From UBA5336 sp964412785 (GTDB lineage: Bacteria; Pseudomonadota; Alphaproteobacteria; Caulobacterales; Hyphomonadaceae), in the NCBI GenBank assembly GCA_964412785.1, contig CAYPQD010000003.1, positions 28,246 to 92,245 on the forward strand: a stretch of DNA of 64,000 nucleotides, given 5' to 3'. The translations under genes were made by a program, and so were the position numbers. This document shows, in pieces, positions 40,551-51,176 of the stretch. Each line of letters starts with the position of its first letter. Within the stretch, counting starts at the first letter, position 1. Under the pieces are notes generated by a model. The model did not search any database and had not been told where the DNA came from. It saw only the letters and a program-made list of their open reading frames with translations.

Positions 40551-41171
40551 TTAATCCTCCCCGGCATTTCTGAAAGGCGGCTTCATCTTGCGTCCCACAG
40601 TCCGGAAATGGGCGCGCTGGCGGGCGATCGCGGGCGGCACCGGCCGCCATTCGCGGTGTTTCGGCGCCGGCATCGGGTCGGGCGCCCGCACCGGGGGCGG
40701 CGGCGCCTCCGGCCGTAGCGGCTGGGTCAGCAGCAGGGGTGCGCGGCGCTGCGGCGGCCGGCGACGCAGCTCCCACACCGCCGCCAGAAGCATCAGCGCC
40801 GCCAGGCCCGCCCCGGCCACGGCACCTTCGGCCGCACTCGGGTCGCGCCACCAGCCCGGCTCGAAATCGACCAGATAGGCGCTCGGGAAGCCGGCAACGC
40901 ACGCCATCAGGTACCACGCCACGCCACCGCCCCGGCGGACCGCCACCTTCATCGCTGCGGCATAGAAGCACACGGCCGACAGGAAGTAGGGCAGGCCGTA
41001 GACAACGCCCAGTTCCCGCCAGCTGATCCCGGTTAGGGTGCCCATGCTGTCCGATGCAGTGAGCGCGTTCGCCGCCATCATCAGCGTCGGCCAGCGCACC
41101 GCCGCCATCGCCGCGAACGCGAAAGCGATCGCGAAACAGGTAATCAGCAGGGCGATCAGCGGACGCAGCAT
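40551..41171 (-). CDS. membrane protein with proline-rich cytosolic tail in the suc cluster
   Basis: 206 residues. Four hydrophobic helices (about 5-28, 50-75, 84-104 and 115-135) are followed by a basic, proline-rich cytosolic tail (LRPEAPPPPVRAPDP, RPVPPAIARQRAHFR). No family recognised. It follows sucB by 66 bases on the same strand. The tail could contact a cytosolic enzyme complex, but that is only inference from position. Confidence 0.65.
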   Translation of the reverse strand: MLRPLIALLITCFAIAFAFAAMAAVRWPTLMMAANALTASDSMGTLTGISWRELGVVYGLPYFLSAVCFYAAAMKVAVRRGGGVAWYLMACVAGFPSAYLVDFEPGWWRDPSAAEGAVAGAGLAALMLLAAVWELRRRPPQRRAPLLLTQPLRPEAPPPPVRAPDPMPAPKHREWRPVPPAIARQRAHFRTVGRKMKPPFRNAGED

Positions 41172-41237
41172 AAAGGTACACTACACCAGCCCGCCTTGCG
41201 GGGCGATGAATGCGCGGGGCCTGTTTGCCGGGCCGCG

Positions 41238-42728
41238 TCAGACGTTCAGCAGCATCCGCTCCGGGTCTTCCAGCGCCTCCTTGACGCGCACCAGGAAGGT
41301 CACGGCCTCCTTGCCGTCGACGATCCGGTGGTCATAGCTGAGCGCGAGGTACATCATCGGCCGGATCTTCACCTCGCCGCGGATGGCGACCGGCCGCTGC
41401 TCGATCCGGTGCATGCCGAGCACGCCCGATTGCGGCGGGTTGAGGATCGGTGTCGACATCAGCGAGCCATAGACCCCGCCATTGGTGATCGTGAATGTGC
41501 CGCCCTGAAGGTCATCCAATGACAGGTCGCCGTCACGCGCCTTCTTGCCGAGTGCGGCAATACCACCCTCCACTTCGGCAATCGACTTCATGTCGCAGTC
41601 GCGAACCACCGGCACCACCAGCCCACGGTCGGTGCCGACCGCGATGCCGAGATCATAGTAATTCTTGTAGATGATGTCGGTGCCGTCGATCTCCGCATTC
41701 ACCGCCGGGATCTCCTGCAGTGCCGCCACGCAGGCCTTCACGAAGAAGCCCATGAAGCCGAGCTTCACGCCGTGGCGTTCGGCAAAGGCGTCCTTGTACC
41801 GGCTCCTGAGGTCCATGACCGCGCTCATGTCAACGTCGTTGAACGTGGTCAGCATGGCGGCGGTGTCCTGCGCCTCCTTGAGACGCCGGGCAATCGTCTG
41901 GCGCAGCCGGGTCATGCGCACGCGCTCTTCCCTCGGCCCGAGATCGCGCGCCCGCGCCGGCGTGGCCGCCCGGTCCGGCGTTGCCCGCTCGACATAGGCC
42001 AGCGCGTCGGCCTTGGTCACGCGGTCGCCGCGGCCCGTGCCATGGATCGACTGCGGGTCGGCCCCGGCCTCGGTGGTGATGCGGCGCACCGACGGCGAGA
42101 CCGGGCGCGCTCCGCCCGAATCGCCCTGCGCCGGGATGGTCTCTCTCGGTTCCGGCGCCTGCGACACCGCCGCAGCGCTGCCGCCCGCCTCGATTCGCGC
42201 GATCACCGAACCCGGGGCAACGCTGTCGCCCTCAGACACCAGCCATTCCGCGAGCACGCCATCGGCGGGCGCGGGCACTTCCAGGGCCACCTTGTCGGTC
42301 TCGATCTCGGCCAGGGTCTCGTCCTTGGACACCCTGTCACCCGGCTGCTTGGCCAGCCGGCCGATGGTGCCCTCGCTGACGCTCTCGCCCATGTCAGGCA
42401 CGGTTACGTCCACGCCCCCGCCAACGGTCGCGGTGCCCGATGAAGCGCCCGCCTGCGCCGCCGATCCATTCCCGCTCGACGCCGCCGCGCCCATGCCTTC
42501 GCCGACCCGGCCCAGCAGGGCGCCGATCTCCACCGTGCCGCCTGCCGTGACTGCAATTTCGGACAGCACGCCATCTAGTGGCGAAGACACCTCGACCGAC
42601 ACCTTGTCGGTCTCCAGCTCGACCAGGACCTCGTCCTTGGAGACGGCGTCGCCGACCGATTTCAGCCACTGGCCAACGGTCGCCTCGGTTACGCTTTCGC
42701 CGAGTGCGGGTACGATGATGTCAGACAT
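41238..42728 (-). CDS. sucB: 2-oxoglutarate dehydrogenase E2 (dihydrolipoyl succinyltransferase) with two lipoyl domains
   Basis: 496 residues. Two complete lipoyl domains, residues about 2-78 and 107-183, each carry the lipoylation motif ETDK. A peripheral-subunit-binding domain (VSPSVRRITTEAGADPQSIHGTGRGDRVTKADALAYV) and the catalytic domain with SYDHRIVDGKEA follow. The enzyme transfers succinyl groups to CoA in the TCA cycle. Most well-studied E2o enzymes have one lipoyl domain, so the second is noteworthy. It lies 36 bases after sucA. Confidence 0.95.
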   Translation of the reverse strand: MSDIIVPALGESVTEATVGQWLKSVGDAVSKDEVLVELETDKVSVEVSSPLDGVLSEIAVTAGGTVEIGALLGRVGEGMGAAASSGNGSAAQAGASSGTATVGGGVDVTVPDMGESVSEGTIGRLAKQPGDRVSKDETLAEIETDKVALEVPAPADGVLAEWLVSEGDSVAPGSVIARIEAGGSAAAVSQAPEPRETIPAQGDSGGARPVSPSVRRITTEAGADPQSIHGTGRGDRVTKADALAYVERATPDRAATPARARDLGPREERVRMTRLRQTIARRLKEAQDTAAMLTTFNDVDMSAVMDLRSRYKDAFAERHGVKLGFMGFFVKACVAALQEIPAVNAEIDGTDIIYKNYYDLGIAVGTDRGLVVPVVRDCDMKSIAEVEGGIAALGKKARDGDLSLDDLQGGTFTITNGGVYGSLMSTPILNPPQSGVLGMHRIEQRPVAIRGEVKIRPMMYLALSYDHRIVDGKEAVTFLVRVKEALEDPERMLLNV

Positions 42729-42764
42729 GTCGTTTGCTTCTCGTTCCGTGGGAGGGGCGGCGGC

Positions 42765-45700
42765 CTAACTGGCCGCCACAATGTTGTCGTCGACAGGCAA
42801 TTCACCCAGCGCCGCATCAATCAGGGCGTCGCGTTCTGCGATATGCTTGGCCATCAGGCCGGTTGCGGTTGCCGCAGAAGGTGCCCGGCCCGCATATTTC
42901 GGCCGCGGCGCCTGGAGCCCGCACTTGGTGGCGCACCATTCGATCTCGTCGCGCATGAAGGCCCAGCCGCCCATATTGCGCGGCTCTTCCTGGCACCAGA
43001 CCAGTTCGGCCTGCGGGAAACGTTTCAGCTCCTGCATGATCGACTTGCGCGGCACCGGATAGAACTGCTCGACCCGAAGAAGATAGATATCGTTGACGCC
43101 GCGCTCTTCGCGCGCCTCGAACAGGTCGTAATAGACCTTGCCGGAGCACAGAACGACGCGGCGGATCCGGTCATCCGCAATGAGGGCAACCTCGCCGGCA
43201 CGCCCCGGCGTCTCCGCGTCGTCCCACAGCACCCGGTGGAAGCTGCTCTCTGGTCCAAGATCATCGAGAGTGGAGACCGCCAGCTTGTGCCGCAGCAGCG
43301 ATTTCGGCGTCATGATGATCAGCGGCTTGCGGAAGGGCCGGTGCACCTGGCGTCGCAGCGCATGGAAATAGTTGGCCGGCGTTGTCAGGTTCGCGACCTG
43401 CATGTTGTCCTCCGCGCACATCTGCAGGAAGCGCTCCAGGCGTGCCGAGGAGTGCTCCGGTCCCTGCCCCTCATAGCCATGTGGCAGCAGGCATACGAGG
43501 CCGGACATCCGCAGCCATTTGCGCTCGGCCGAGGAAATGAACTGGTCGAAGAAGACCTGCGCGCCGTTCGCGAAGTCGCCGAACTGTGCCTCCCAGAGCA
43601 CGAGGGTCTTCGGATCGGCGAGCGAATACCCATACTCATAGCCAAGCACGGCCTCTTCCGAAAGCAGCGAGTCGATCACCTCATACGGCGCCTGGTCCGG
43701 CCCGAGCCTGTTCAGCGGCGTGTACCGCTCCCCCGTCTCCTGGTCGACGACATGGCTGTGGCGTTGGGAGAAGGTGCCCCGCGCACTGTCCTGGCCAGAC
43801 AGGCGCACCGGATAGCCCTCGTCGAGCAGGCAGGCAAAGGCGAGGTGTTCGGCCGTCGCCCAATCGATACCGTTGCCGGTCTCGATCGCCCGGGCGCGCC
43901 CGTCGATCACCCGCTGCAATGTCTTGTGCACACGCACCGTGTCCGGAAGCGTTGTCAGGCTCTTTCCGAGCCTGCGCAGCCGCTCCGCGGACACGCCGGT
44001 GAGGCCGCGCCGGTCGTCATCATCGGGCAGGCGCAGGCCTTTCCATTCCCCGTCCAGCCAGTCCGGTTCCTTGATGTCCAGCGTCTTGGCGTCCTCGAAT
44101 GCCTTGTTGAGCAGGCGCTCGAACTGCTCGATCTGTTCATCGAACCAGTCCTGCGTGATCGTGCCCTCCTCGATCAGGCGGCGGGCATAGATGTCGCGGG
44201 TAAGCGGGTGCTCCCGGATTACCTTGTACATGATCGGCTGGGTGAACATCGGCTCGTCGCCTTCATTGTGGCCGAACCGGCGATAGCAGAACATGTCGAT
44301 CACCACGTCCTTGCCGAATTTCTGGCGGTACTCCGTTGCAACCTTGGCCGCATAGGTGACCGCTTCGGGATCATCGCCATTGACGTGAAAGATCGGCGCC
44401 TGGACCATCAGCGCGACATCGGACGGATAGGGCGAGGAGCGCGAGTACATCGGGCTTGTCGTGAAGCCGATCTGATTGTTGACGATAATATGGATCGTCC
44501 CGCCTGTGCGGTAGCCAGCGAGCCCCGACAGGGCGAAGCATTCGGCCACGACACCCTGGCCCGCGAATGCGGCGTCGCCGTGCAGCAGCAGTGGCAGCAC
44601 CGCCGAGCGGTCGAGCTGGCCGGTGTCGCGCGCCTTCAGTGCCTGTTTCGAGCGCGCCTTGCCCAGCACCACAGGGTCGACCGCCTCCAGGTGCGAGGGG
44701 TTGGCATTCATCGACAGGTGCACCCGGTTTCCGTCAAACTCCCGGTCGGACGAGGCGCCGAGATGGTACTTCACGTCGCCGGAGCCGAAATCCATCGCGC
44801 CCTGGGTAGAGCCGCCCATGAACTCGTGGAAGATGCGCTCGTATTTCTTGCCCATCACGGCTGCCAGCATGTTGAGCCGGCCCCGGTGGGCCATGCCGAC
44901 AACGATCTCCTTCACGCCGAGGGCGCCGCCGCGCTTGATGATCTGCTCCAGCCCCGGCACCACCGCCTCGCCGCCATCGAGCCCGAACCGCTTGGTTCCG
45001 GGATAGCGCTTGTGCAGGAAGCGCTCGAATGCCTCGGCCTCGATCAGCTTGCGCAGGATCGCCTTCTTGCCCTCCACCGTGAAGGCAACGCCCTTGTCCG
45101 GGCCCTCGATCCGCTGCTGGACCCACTGCTTTTCCCGCGGGTCGGAGATGTGCATGAACTCGATGCCGATGGTCGAGCAATAGGTCCGCTTGAGGATGTC
45201 CAGCATCTCGCGCACGCTGGCATATTCCAGGCCGAGGACGTGATCGATGAAGATCGGCCGGTCCAGGTCGCCCGGCCCGAAGCCATAGGTCTCCGGGTCA
45301 AGCTCTGGCTGCGCGCCCTGGTCATTGAGCCCCAGCGGGTCGAGATCGGCGGCGAAGTGGCCGCGCACCCGGTAGGCCCGGATCATCATCAGCGCCCTGA
45401 TCGAATCCTTCACCGACTGCGAAATGTCCTCTGCCGAGGCGTCCGGCGCGCGCGCCTTCAGCGTGTCCGCCAGCGACCCCTCGAGCGCACCCCAATTGCC
45501 GTCGAACGCGGCGACCGCCTCGCCCGGCTTCGGCCAGTCGGCCCGCGCCCAGCTTGCGCCATCCACATTGCGCGCGGCCGCTTCCGCAGTGTCACTGAGC
45601 TCCTCGAAGAAGCGCCGCCAGGTCGCCGGCACAGAGCCCGGGTCGCGCGCATGGGCGGCCTGCATCCGCTCGATCCACGCCGCATTGGCGCCATAGAGAA

Positions 45701-45770
45701 AGGCGGTGTCCAGCATTGCCTGGTTCCGCTCGCCCCGGCCGGGGATCACTGCGCTGCCATCATCTGCCAT
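42765..45770 (-). CDS. sucA: 2-oxoglutarate dehydrogenase E1 component
   Basis: 1001-residue thiamine-diphosphate enzyme that decarboxylates 2-oxoglutarate. The N-terminal E1o segment FLYGANAAWIERMQAAHARDP, IGIEFMHISDPREKQWVQ, VVGMAHRGRLNMLAAVMGK, the ThDP motif HGDAAFAGQGVVAE...NNQIGFTT and the transketolase-like EYGYSLADPKTLVLWEAQFGDF are all present. It follows sucD by 134 bases, a gap holding an imperfect stem-loop, and precedes sucB. Confidence 0.97.
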   Translation of the reverse strand: MADDGSAVIPGRGERNQAMLDTAFLYGANAAWIERMQAAHARDPGSVPATWRRFFEELSDTAEAAARNVDGASWARADWPKPGEAVAAFDGNWGALEGSLADTLKARAPDASAEDISQSVKDSIRALMMIRAYRVRGHFAADLDPLGLNDQGAQPELDPETYGFGPGDLDRPIFIDHVLGLEYASVREMLDILKRTYCSTIGIEFMHISDPREKQWVQQRIEGPDKGVAFTVEGKKAILRKLIEAEAFERFLHKRYPGTKRFGLDGGEAVVPGLEQIIKRGGALGVKEIVVGMAHRGRLNMLAAVMGKKYERIFHEFMGGSTQGAMDFGSGDVKYHLGASSDREFDGNRVHLSMNANPSHLEAVDPVVLGKARSKQALKARDTGQLDRSAVLPLLLHGDAAFAGQGVVAECFALSGLAGYRTGGTIHIIVNNQIGFTTSPMYSRSSPYPSDVALMVQAPIFHVNGDDPEAVTYAAKVATEYRQKFGKDVVIDMFCYRRFGHNEGDEPMFTQPIMYKVIREHPLTRDIYARRLIEEGTITQDWFDEQIEQFERLLNKAFEDAKTLDIKEPDWLDGEWKGLRLPDDDDRRGLTGVSAERLRRLGKSLTTLPDTVRVHKTLQRVIDGRARAIETGNGIDWATAEHLAFACLLDEGYPVRLSGQDSARGTFSQRHSHVVDQETGERYTPLNRLGPDQAPYEVIDSLLSEEAVLGYEYGYSLADPKTLVLWEAQFGDFANGAQVFFDQFISSAERKWLRMSGLVCLLPHGYEGQGPEHSSARLERFLQMCAEDNMQVANLTTPANYFHALRRQVHRPFRKPLIIMTPKSLLRHKLAVSTLDDLGPESSFHRVLWDDAETPGRAGEVALIADDRIRRVVLCSGKVYYDLFEAREERGVNDIYLLRVEQFYPVPRKSIMQELKRFPQAELVWCQEEPRNMGGWAFMRDEIEWCATKCGLQAPRPKYAGRAPSAATATGLMAKHIAERDALIDAALGELPVDDNIVAAS

Positions 45771-45794
45771 CGTCTGCCTGCCTTTCGCGGGACA

Positions 45795-45819
45795 GGGCCG
45801 GCGTCTCGCCCGCCGGTCC
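45795..45819. other. stem-loop in the sucD-sucA gap
   Basis: GGGCCGGCG (45795-45803) pairs with CGCCGGTCC (45811-45819) with one G-T, leaving a 7-base loop; in the transcribed minus-strand sense the pair becomes an A-C mismatch. It could be a processing or attenuating structure between sucD and sucA; weak evidence. Confidence 0.3.
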
Positions 45820-45904
45820 GCGCCCGTTTGTCTCGCCTGTCTCGTCTGTCGCCAGCCCGGAGCATGTCTGCCCGGTCAGGGGAAGGGGGCAATGTAAGCG
45901 CCCC

Positions 45905-46816
45905 CTATCCCCTGAGAACCTCTACCATGGTCTGGCCCAGGCGGGCAGGGCTTGGACTGACGCGGATGCCGGCCGCTTCCATCGCGGCGATCTTGTCCTC
46001 CGCACCTCCCTGGCCCCCGGACACGATGGCGCCGGCATGGCCCATGGTGCGTCCGGGAGGGGCGGTGCGCCCGGCGATGAAGCCGACCATCGGCTTGCGG
46101 CGTCCCTTCGCCGCCTCGTCCCGGATGAACTGCGCCGCGTCTTCCTCGGCCGAGCCGCCGATCTCGCCGATCATGATGATCGACTGGGTCTCGTCATCGG
46201 CAAGGAACATTGCCAGCATGTCGATGAATTCCGTCCCCTTGACCGGGTCGCCACCAATGCCGACCGCCGTCGACTGGCCGAGCCCCGCCTGTGAGGTCTG
46301 GAACACCGCCTCATAGGTCAGTGTGCCGGAGCGCGAGACAATACCGACATGGCCCTTCTGGAAGATCTTGCCCGGCATGATGCCGATCTTGCACTGGTCG
46401 GGGGTCAGCACGCCCGGGCAGTTCGGTCCGATCAGGCGCGAGTTCGACCGCGCCAGCTTCGCCTTGACCCGCACCATGTCGAGCACCGGCACACCCTCGG
46501 TGATCGTCACGATCAGCGGGATCTCCGCGTCGATGGCTTCCTCGATCGCGGCCGCGCAGAATTTCGGCGGCACGTAGATCACGCTGGCATCCGCGCCGGT
46601 CGCAGCCCTTGCCTCGGCCACCGTGTTGAACATCGGCCGTGTGACCCGCATGCCGTCCGGCAGCGTACCCTCCCAATCGGTGCCACCCTTCCCGGGCGTG
46701 ACGCCGGCGACCATCTGGGTGCCATAGGCGATCGCCTGTTCGGTGTGGAAGCTGCCGGTGGCTCCGGTCATCCCCTGGGTGATGACCCGGGTGGTCTTGT
46801 TGACGAGTATGGACAT
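45905..46816 (-). CDS. sucD: succinyl-CoA synthetase alpha subunit
   Basis: 303 residues. The CoA-binding GMTGATGSFHTEQAIAYGT, SRLIGPNCPGVLTPDQCKIG and the phosphohistidine segment TMGHAGAIVSGGQGGAEDK are diagnostic. With SucC it converts succinyl-CoA to succinate with NTP formation. A lipoprotein gene is inserted between sucC and sucD, which are normally adjacent. Confidence 0.96.
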   Translation of the reverse strand: MSILVNKTTRVITQGMTGATGSFHTEQAIAYGTQMVAGVTPGKGGTDWEGTLPDGMRVTRPMFNTVAEARAATGADASVIYVPPKFCAAAIEEAIDAEIPLIVTITEGVPVLDMVRVKAKLARSNSRLIGPNCPGVLTPDQCKIGIMPGKIFQKGHVGIVSRSGTLTYEAVFQTSQAGLGQSTAVGIGGDPVKGTEFIDMLAMFLADDETQSIIMIGEIGGSAEEDAAQFIRDEAAKGRRKPMVGFIAGRTAPPGRTMGHAGAIVSGGQGGAEDKIAAMEAAGIRVSPSPARLGQTMVEVLRG

Positions 46817-46829
46817 GGTGTCGTTCCTG

Positions 46830-47438
46830 TTATGTGTCGTCTGGGGTCTCGGGAATGCGTTCGCTGGACCGGCCCATGAAAAGCATGTCCAGACTGCCTG
46901 TCAGGTTGCCGCCAAGCAGGATGATGTCGCCATTCGCCGCGACGCCGCTATAGCGCGCAACCGTCATTCCCTCCTCCCCCGGCATGGCCACCGTGCGCAC
47001 CCCGCCCAGGAAGCCGTCAAGCGCCGCGAAGGCCTCCAATGACAGGTCGGCCGGTTCAGGGCCGCCACTGCGCGGGAATGCGTTCATCTGGCAGCTCACG
47101 ACCGCCAGATGGGGATAGTCGCCCGGAATGATCTGCAACTGCGCACCGGTGGCCTCGTGCTCGGCCACCAGGACGCCGGCGATCGCCATCCCCGCAGCCT
47201 CGCTCCGGCTGACTGACCAGCCCGCACGGCGGGACAGCGCCGCAGCGCCCTTCACCGTGTCGTCCATCGCCGCCGAGCAGACCTCGATGAAATCGGCCAC
47301 CAGAGGCTGCGAACCATCGGGCGCGGCCAAGGGCAGTTCAAGGGTCTGCACCTGCCGGACGGCACCGTCTGCCCTTCCCGGCCCGCCACAGGCGCCGAGG
47401 GCAAGGGCGGCGAGCGCCGCTGGAAAGTGCTGCCTCAT
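46830..47438 (-). CDS. lipoprotein between sucC and sucD
   Basis: 202 residues with a short lipoprotein signal, lipobox LALGAC (Cys17). The mature part has a conserved-looking ADFIEVCSAAMDDTVKGAAAL and a C-terminal GDIILLGGNLTGSLDMLFMG. I do not recognise the family. It lies 28 bases after sucC and 13 before sucD on the same strand, so it is part of the operon despite an apparently unrelated location outside the cytoplasm. Confidence 0.7.
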   Translation of the reverse strand: MRQHFPAALAALALGACGGPGRADGAVRQVQTLELPLAAPDGSQPLVADFIEVCSAAMDDTVKGAAALSRRAGWSVSRSEAAGMAIAGVLVAEHEATGAQLQIIPGDYPHLAVVSCQMNAFPRSGGPEPADLSLEAFAALDGFLGGVRTVAMPGEEGMTVARYSGVAANGDIILLGGNLTGSLDMLFMGRSSERIPETPDDT

Positions 47439-47466
47439 CGGCTCGCTCCCCGGCTGTGCCGCAGGC

Positions 47467-48660
<1,194 letters not shown>

Positions 48661-48734
48661 GGGAGAAGGCCTCGCTCGGCAATGCTGGACCGGCCAGCCG
48701 CTGCCGCTGGTCACTGTGGTGAAAACCCGGCGGA

Positions 48735-48762
48735 CTTATACCAGTCGCATCAGGTCAGGCAA
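48735..48762 (-). promoter_or_regulatory. candidate promoter of the suc cluster
   Basis: On the minus strand TTGCCT (48762-48757) and TATAAG (48740-48735) are separated by 16 bases and lie about 75 bases upstream of the sucC ATG. They resemble housekeeping sigma elements; no operator is recognisable. Confidence 0.35.
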
Positions 48763-48889
48763 CCGAGGACGGTGCGTCCGGGGCGGGCCCGTCGGGGTTG
48801 TCCCCCCTGCGGTCGATATCGGCCGCAATCACCGAGGTTGGCTGCGCCATTTCCGGGGGGTCCTGCTCCGCCGCGGGCGCCTCGGCCAT
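48755..48889 (-). CDS. possible 44-residue acidic peptide
   Basis: Small frame upstream of sucC: MAEAPAAEQDPPEMAQPTSV, then IAADIDRRGDNPDGPAPDAP and SSVA. It is acidic and proline-rich. The middle loosely recalls a small conserved proteobacterial protein type with an IDxGxTGDK... repeat, but the match is weak. No good ribosome site precedes the ATG, and the stop overlaps the proposed sucC promoter. It is the only candidate gene in the 324-base gap between sucC and the sulfotransferase gene. Confidence 0.25.
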   Translation of the reverse strand: MAEAPAAEQDPPEMAQPTSVIAADIDRRGDNPDGPAPDAPSSVA

Positions 48890-48984
48890 CGGGGCAGGCT
48901 TATGCCCGCATCGCCGGACACCACGCTCCTGGCCCTGATGAAAAACTCAAGCGGCCAAGTGGGTCAATTTGGTCGGAAAACGCC

Positions 48985-49980
48985 CTAACAGCGGATGCCG
49001 TCCCAGGCCGCGGTGATGTCGCGCCCCAGCAGGTCCGACAGCCCGGCATTGCGGTCGCTGAGATGGCGCTCCAGGTAGGCGCGGGTGTCGGCGCGCATCG
49101 CCGGCGGACGCTCAGCCTTCAGAAAGAGCGGGTTGATGTTGCGGAAATAGCGATAATGCAGCTTGTTCAGCAGCCAGTCGAGGCCGCTCCAGTCCGCCCG
49201 CTCGAGCATGTGCGTGCGATAGCGCGTCGAGACAACAGGCCGCCCGATCAGGTTGAGCAGGCGCTGGGCCCGCGGCGAGGTCGGGTACAGGGTCCGGTTG
49301 AACCAGGTCCGCGCCGTCTCAAGCGACATCCGCTCCGCGCCGAGGAAATCGCAAAGCCCGTCGATCGTGCCCTGCTGGTCGGCAATGAAGTCCTCAAACA
49401 GGACGACGCGGATCTGGCTGGCCGGAAACGCCTCGAAATAGCGCAGAAGGTTGTGGGTATAGGTCGAGCCCATCAGTATGCCCGGAAACCGCGACAGCGC
49501 CCGCTCGAAGGACAGCGACGTGCGTCCCGAGGTCAAGAGATGCCAGTATTGCGAGTAGGCGCGTTTCACCGGGTGTCGCAGCATGAAGATGAGCTTGACC
49601 TCGGGCAGCAGGGCCGCCATCCGCCGCGGCGCCACGGGCGAGAAGACATAGGTCGTTGAATCCTCGCCGATCAGCGGCTTTTCCGCGAACGCCTCGAACT
49701 GGTGACGGTACCAGTCCAGAGACCGTCCGGAGGCATCATTCGGGTCGAAAAACCGGATTCGGCCTGACCGCACGCCGACAAAATCGGGATGGGTGACCGG
49801 GTCGTCGGCATCGAAGAAGTGGATCTCGCCGTCTGGCAGGCCGATTGCGGGATGCTGGTCGAGGATGAAGTGGATCGAGGTGGTGCCGCATTTCGGCGCC
49901 CCGCCGATAATGAAATCAGGCAGGCGCAATGGAGCGGTCGCTCGCGCCGTTCGCGCGTCATCGAGGCCGTTTCCGTCCAT
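48985..49980 (-). CDS. PAPS-dependent sulfotransferase
   Basis: 331-residue enzyme. GGAPKCGTTSIHFILDQHP is the 5'-phosphosulfate-binding loop, and LIFMLRHPVKRAYSQYWH the 3'-phosphate-binding segment (RxxxxSxxS-like). DFIADQQGTIDGLCDFLG is typical of membrane-glycan or heparan-type sulfotransferases. The acceptor is unknown; with the OafA-like gene nearby a cell-surface glycan is plausible. ATG at 49980 is used; an open extension to 50184 overlaps the kinase gene. Confidence 0.85.
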   Translation of the reverse strand: MDGNGLDDARTARATAPLRLPDFIIGGAPKCGTTSIHFILDQHPAIGLPDGEIHFFDADDPVTHPDFVGVRSGRIRFFDPNDASGRSLDWYRHQFEAFAEKPLIGEDSTTYVFSPVAPRRMAALLPEVKLIFMLRHPVKRAYSQYWHLLTSGRTSLSFERALSRFPGILMGSTYTHNLLRYFEAFPASQIRVVLFEDFIADQQGTIDGLCDFLGAERMSLETARTWFNRTLYPTSPRAQRLLNLIGRPVVSTRYRTHMLERADWSGLDWLLNKLHYRYFRNINPLFLKAERPPAMRADTRAYLERHLSDRNAGLSDLLGRDITAAWDGIRC

Positions 49981-50075
49981 GGTCGAAATGCTCCGGGTCC
50001 GCCAGCGAAGGCCGAAGCAATTTCCGTGCGAGAACGCAAGCCCCGGTGCCGGTCCCCGTCGCCGCGCCGTGCCGC

Positions 50076-51077
50076 TCAGGCCAGGATGCCGGCGGCTTGC
50101 GCAAGCGCGGCGTAGGACGTCTCCGGGCGCGGCCCGTAATGGCCGATCACCTCCGCCGCCGCGATATGGCCGAGCCGCCCGCACAGCGCCAGAGGCAGGC
50201 CGCGGGCGAGGCCGAACAGGAAACCGGCGGCGTACTGGTCGCCCGCCCCGGTCGTGTCGACAACCTTGTCCACCGGCTCGATGCCGAGATGGATCGGCTC
50301 GCCCTCGCCAATGATCACCGAGCCGACTTCCGAGCGCGTCACCGCCGCCAGCGCCGTGTCTGCCTGCAGCTGTCTCAGCGCGCCGGCAAAATCATCGGTC
50401 TCGTAAAGCGAGAGCAGCTCCGCCTCATTGGCGAACAGCACATCCACATGCCCGCGGATCAGGTGGCGAAAGCTGTCGCGATGACGGTCGACACAGAAAT
50501 TGTCGCTCAGCGTCAGCGCCACTCTGCGGCCCGCCGCCCGTGCAATCTCGGCCGCGTGGATGAAGGCGGCCTTGGCGGCATCCCGGTCGAAGAGATAGCC
50601 TTCCAGATAGAGGATGGCGCCGGCCCGCACGGTCTCGGCATCAACATCTTCCGGCGAGAACAGCACCGAGGCGCCGAGATAGGTGTTCATGCTACGCGCC
50701 CCATCCGGGGTCACGAAGATGATCGAGCGCGCCGTGCCCGGCCCGTCCGTCAGCGGCGCCGTCGCAAACGGCACGCCAGCCTCGCTGATCTGCTCGCGGA
50801 ACACCGCCCCCAGCCGGTCATCGGCGACCTTTCCGATGAAGGCCGCGCGCCCGCCAAAGCTCGCAATCCCGGTGAGCGTGTTGGCGCCCGAGCCGCCGGA
50901 GGTTTCAAGGCTGAGGCCAGCACCGGCATCAATCAGGGCGTCGGCCCGGCCCTCCTCGATCAGGGTCATGCCATCCTTGCGGATGTCCCAGCGGTTGAGG
51001 AAGTCGTCACCGACCGGGGTGATCACGTCGACGATCGCATTGCCGAGACCGACCACGTCATGGGTTGGGCTGCTCAA
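50076..51077 (-). CDS. PfkB-family (adenosine-kinase-like) sugar or nucleoside kinase
   Basis: 333 residues. DVVGLGNAIVDVITPVGDDF, TSGGSGANTLTGIASFGG (PfkB signature 1) and VVDTTGAGDQYAAGFLFG (signature 2, with the catalytic Asp) are intact. The sequence is closest to the adenosine-kinase group found widely in Alphaproteobacteria. I propose the TTG at 51077, which has AGGAAAG at 51093-51087; GTG at 51086 is too close to it and an ATG at 51110 has no ribosome site. Confidence 0.87.
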   Translation of the reverse strand: MSSPTHDVVGLGNAIVDVITPVGDDFLNRWDIRKDGMTLIEEGRADALIDAGAGLSLETSGGSGANTLTGIASFGGRAAFIGKVADDRLGAVFREQISEAGVPFATAPLTDGPGTARSIIFVTPDGARSMNTYLGASVLFSPEDVDAETVRAGAILYLEGYLFDRDAAKAAFIHAAEIARAAGRRVALTLSDNFCVDRHRDSFRHLIRGHVDVLFANEAELLSLYETDDFAGALRQLQADTALAAVTRSEVGSVIIGEGEPIHLGIEPVDKVVDTTGAGDQYAAGFLFGLARGLPLALCGRLGHIAAAEVIGHYGPRPETSYAALAQAAGILA

Positions 51078-51176
51078 GGGACACACCTTTCCTGCCCGCA
51101 GGCTGGGCATTCGGCTTGGCAGTGCCAGACCGGGGCGATGGACGCAACGCCGGCCCTGACGTAGAGCGCAAACGTC

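Noticed and set aside
42843..46316. Very long open frame on the plus strand opposite sucA and sucD (over 1100 codons)
   Set aside because: It is antisense to two unmistakable conserved genes and the translation is rich in Arg, His and Pro with no family resemblance; such mirror frames are common in high-G+C DNA.
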